This document shows positions 15,367 through 16,577 of a DNA stretch of 16,577 nucleotides, piece by piece. How positions within the stretch are numbered: position 1 is the stretch's first letter; each line of letters begins with the position of its first letter. Below the pieces are notes generated by a model. The model was given only the letters and a program-made list of their open reading frames with translations. It did no database searches and was not told the DNA's origin. Position numbers and translations under genes: made by a program. The DNA is taken from assembly GCA_002725095.1 (NCBI GenBank), contig PBQQ01000051.1:1-16577 (forward strand), given 5' to 3'. Origin of the DNA: Gammaproteobacteria bacterium (GTDB lineage Bacteria; Pseudomonadota; Gammaproteobacteria; Pseudomonadales; Azotimanducaceae).

Positions 15367-16577
15367 TTAGCGCCGATAATCCAAAGGTGGCTGACGATCA
15401 CCCAATAAAGCCGCGTATTTGAAATCCGGGCCTTGCGAGCGTTCGAGTTCTTCAGTCGCTGCTGCGATCAACGAAGGACTCTGAATTAAGTCTACTGCGG
15501 TTTGCGCCAACAGTTTGGTGGCTAAGTGCATGCCTTTATGACCAATGGACATGCCCCCCGCCGCCACCGCCTGCCAACTGTGGGCAGAGGTTCCTGGCAC
15601 CCAAGTCGCAGTGGTGAATCCCACAGTCGGCACCAGCCAGCTGACATCGCCCACATCGGTAGAACCCATTCCCTGCCGAAACGCATAGGGCTGCACTTGC
15701 TGTTCTGAGCCTAACGGCAACCGCGGTATCTGAAAACTTGCCTGAATGTTCTCCGCAAACGTTTGCTCAGCTTGATCATAGTCGACGCCACCCAGCGCGA
15801 CTAAGTTTTCGTGAACAACTCGGGCCAACGTATGGTTAGGCAAAACGGGGTAATTACCGTGCATGACTTCGACTGAAACTTCCGTTTCGGTACCCATAGC
15901 GGCGGCCTCGGCCGCCTTAACCACGCGCTTGAATAAACTCTTCACGCGCGATGGTTTGGGATGACGGACGTAGTAATACACCTGAGCCTGCTCGGGCACG
16001 ATATTCGGAGCGTCGCCGCCATCGGTAATCACATAGTGAATCCGCGACATCTGCGGAACGTGCTCGCGCATTAGGTTAACCATGTAATTCATGGCTTCCA
16101 CACCGTCCAGAGCGGACCGACCACGATCCGGCGCAGAAGCCGCATGCGCGGCGCGCCCGCGGAATGTAAAGCGACCCGATTTGTTGGCGGTAGAGCTAGA
16201 AGGCGACGCCGAGTTGCGATCGCTGGGGTGCCAATGTAAGACCACATCCACATCATCAAAAACACCGGCCCGCGCCAAATATACTTTGCCTGAACCACCC
16301 TCCTCCGCCGGCGTGCCCACCAGCTTGATCGTGGCTGCAACACCGGCGGCGTCGAGCCAAGACGCCAACGCGCTTGCCGCGGCAACCGACGCGGCACCAA
16401 ATAGGTGATGGCCACAGGCGTGGCCTGGCGCACCTTCTTTTTCCACCGAACGCGTCGGCACCGCCGCTTGATTTAATCCAGGCAACGCATCAAATTCCGC
16501 CAGCAATGCGATGGTGGGGCCGCCACGCCCGTACGTCGCAACGAACGCTGTGGGAATATCAGCAACGCCTTGCTCGA
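15367..16577 (-). CDS. M20 family amidohydrolase, AbgB-like (5' partial at window edge)
   Basis: The reading frame stays open to the right edge. The upstream codons give the expected family sequence IPTAFVATYGRGGPTIALLAEF, so the true start is outside the window. Counting from the internal TTG at 16506, metal ligands lie in GHACGHHLFG (28-37) and GTPAEEGGSG (65-74), with HWHPSD at 92-97. The lid-domain segment GRAAHAA and the C-terminal VPGTSAHSWQ complete an M20D-type peptidase/amidohydrolase. The ACGHHLFG form and EEGGSGK match the p-aminobenzoyl-glutamate hydrolase (AbgB) branch better than the usual ACGHDxH aminoacylases. It should cleave an amide from an aromatic or acyl amino-acid conjugate; the exact substrate is not visible. 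The stop lies 3 bases before the next oxidoreductase. Confidence 0.88.
   Translation of the reverse strand, partial: EQGVADIPTAFVATYGRGGPTIALLAEFDALPGLNQAAVPTRSVEKEGAPGHACGHHLFGAASVAAASALASWLDAAGVAATIKLVGTPAEEGGSGKVYLARAGVFDDVDVVLHWHPSDRNSASPSSSTANKSGRFTFRGRAAHAASAPDRGRSALDGVEAMNYMVNLMREHVPQMSRIHYVITDGGDAPNIVPEQAQVYYYVRHPKPSRVKSLFKRVVKAAEAAAMGTETEVSVEVMHGNYPVLPNHTLARVVHENLVALGGVDYDQAEQTFAENIQASFQIPRLPLGSEQQVQPYAFRQGMGSTDVGDVSWLVPTVGFTTATWVPGTSAHSWQAVAAGGMSIGHKGMHLATKLLAQTAVDLIQSPSLIAAATEELERSQGPDFKYAALLGDRQPPLDYRR

Noticed and set aside
1..16577. Mobile element, phage, defence island, CRISPR, tRNA or riboswitch
   Set aside because: I found no transposase or integrase, no regularly spaced direct repeats, no tRNA-like cloverleaf and no known riboswitch pattern. 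The only tandem repeats are the short ones listed.

Overview
The window is 16.6 kb of dense protein-coding bacterial DNA of moderate GC content with short intergenic gaps. It holds thirteen genes, two of them cut by the window edges. I see no tRNA, rRNA, CRISPR array, insertion sequence, integrase or phage gene. A dimeric all-alpha dUTPase, a redoxin-type heme/copper monooxygenase, a single-chain biotin carboxylase and paired acyl-CoA dehydrogenases together suggest an aerobic proteobacterium, possibly a marine gammaproteobacterium. That placement is inference from gene types, not a measured phylogeny.

Layout. From 1 to 1373 (+) is the 3' part of a secreted-type protein with a cytochrome c motif, a copper type II monooxygenase domain and two EF-hands. 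From 1592 to 2812 (+) is a saccharopine-dehydrogenase-like (trans-acting enoyl reductase type) oxidoreductase. A four-gene minus-strand operon converges on it and is transcribed from 8309 down to 2820: dimeric dUTPase, MTH1-like Nudix hydrolase, luciferase-like monooxygenase, and a 1117-residue single-chain acyl-CoA carboxylase. The genes are separated by 4, 1 and 46 bases. A 350-base divergent region (8310-8659) carries two copies of an ATTAAT-centred motif in front of a plus-strand pair of acyl-CoA dehydrogenases (8660-10927), which ends in a short hairpin.

A minus-strand gene (11049-11768) of unknown function follows; it looks like a PD-(D/E)xK-type nuclease with a winged-helix tail. Divergent from it run a 99-residue beta-rich protein, a stand-alone acyl-CoA carboxyltransferase and a histidine phosphatase (11876-14476, +). 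These end at a perfect 7-bp stem-loop shared with a converging minus-strand pair: a 6-phosphogluconate-dehydrogenase-like oxidoreductase and an AbgB-like M20 amidohydrolase that runs off the right edge.

The common theme is CoA-thioester chemistry: dehydrogenation by an apparently asymmetric alpha/beta acyl-CoA dehydrogenase and carboxylation by two unrelated-architecture carboxylases. Nucleotide-pool cleaning enzymes are embedded in the same operon as the large carboxylase. The features most worth a second look are the unrecognised nuclease-like gene, the one-sided loss of catalytic glutamates in the acyl-CoA dehydrogenase pair, and an abrupt change of base composition at about position 192 inside the first gene, which could be a recombination joint or an assembly chimera.
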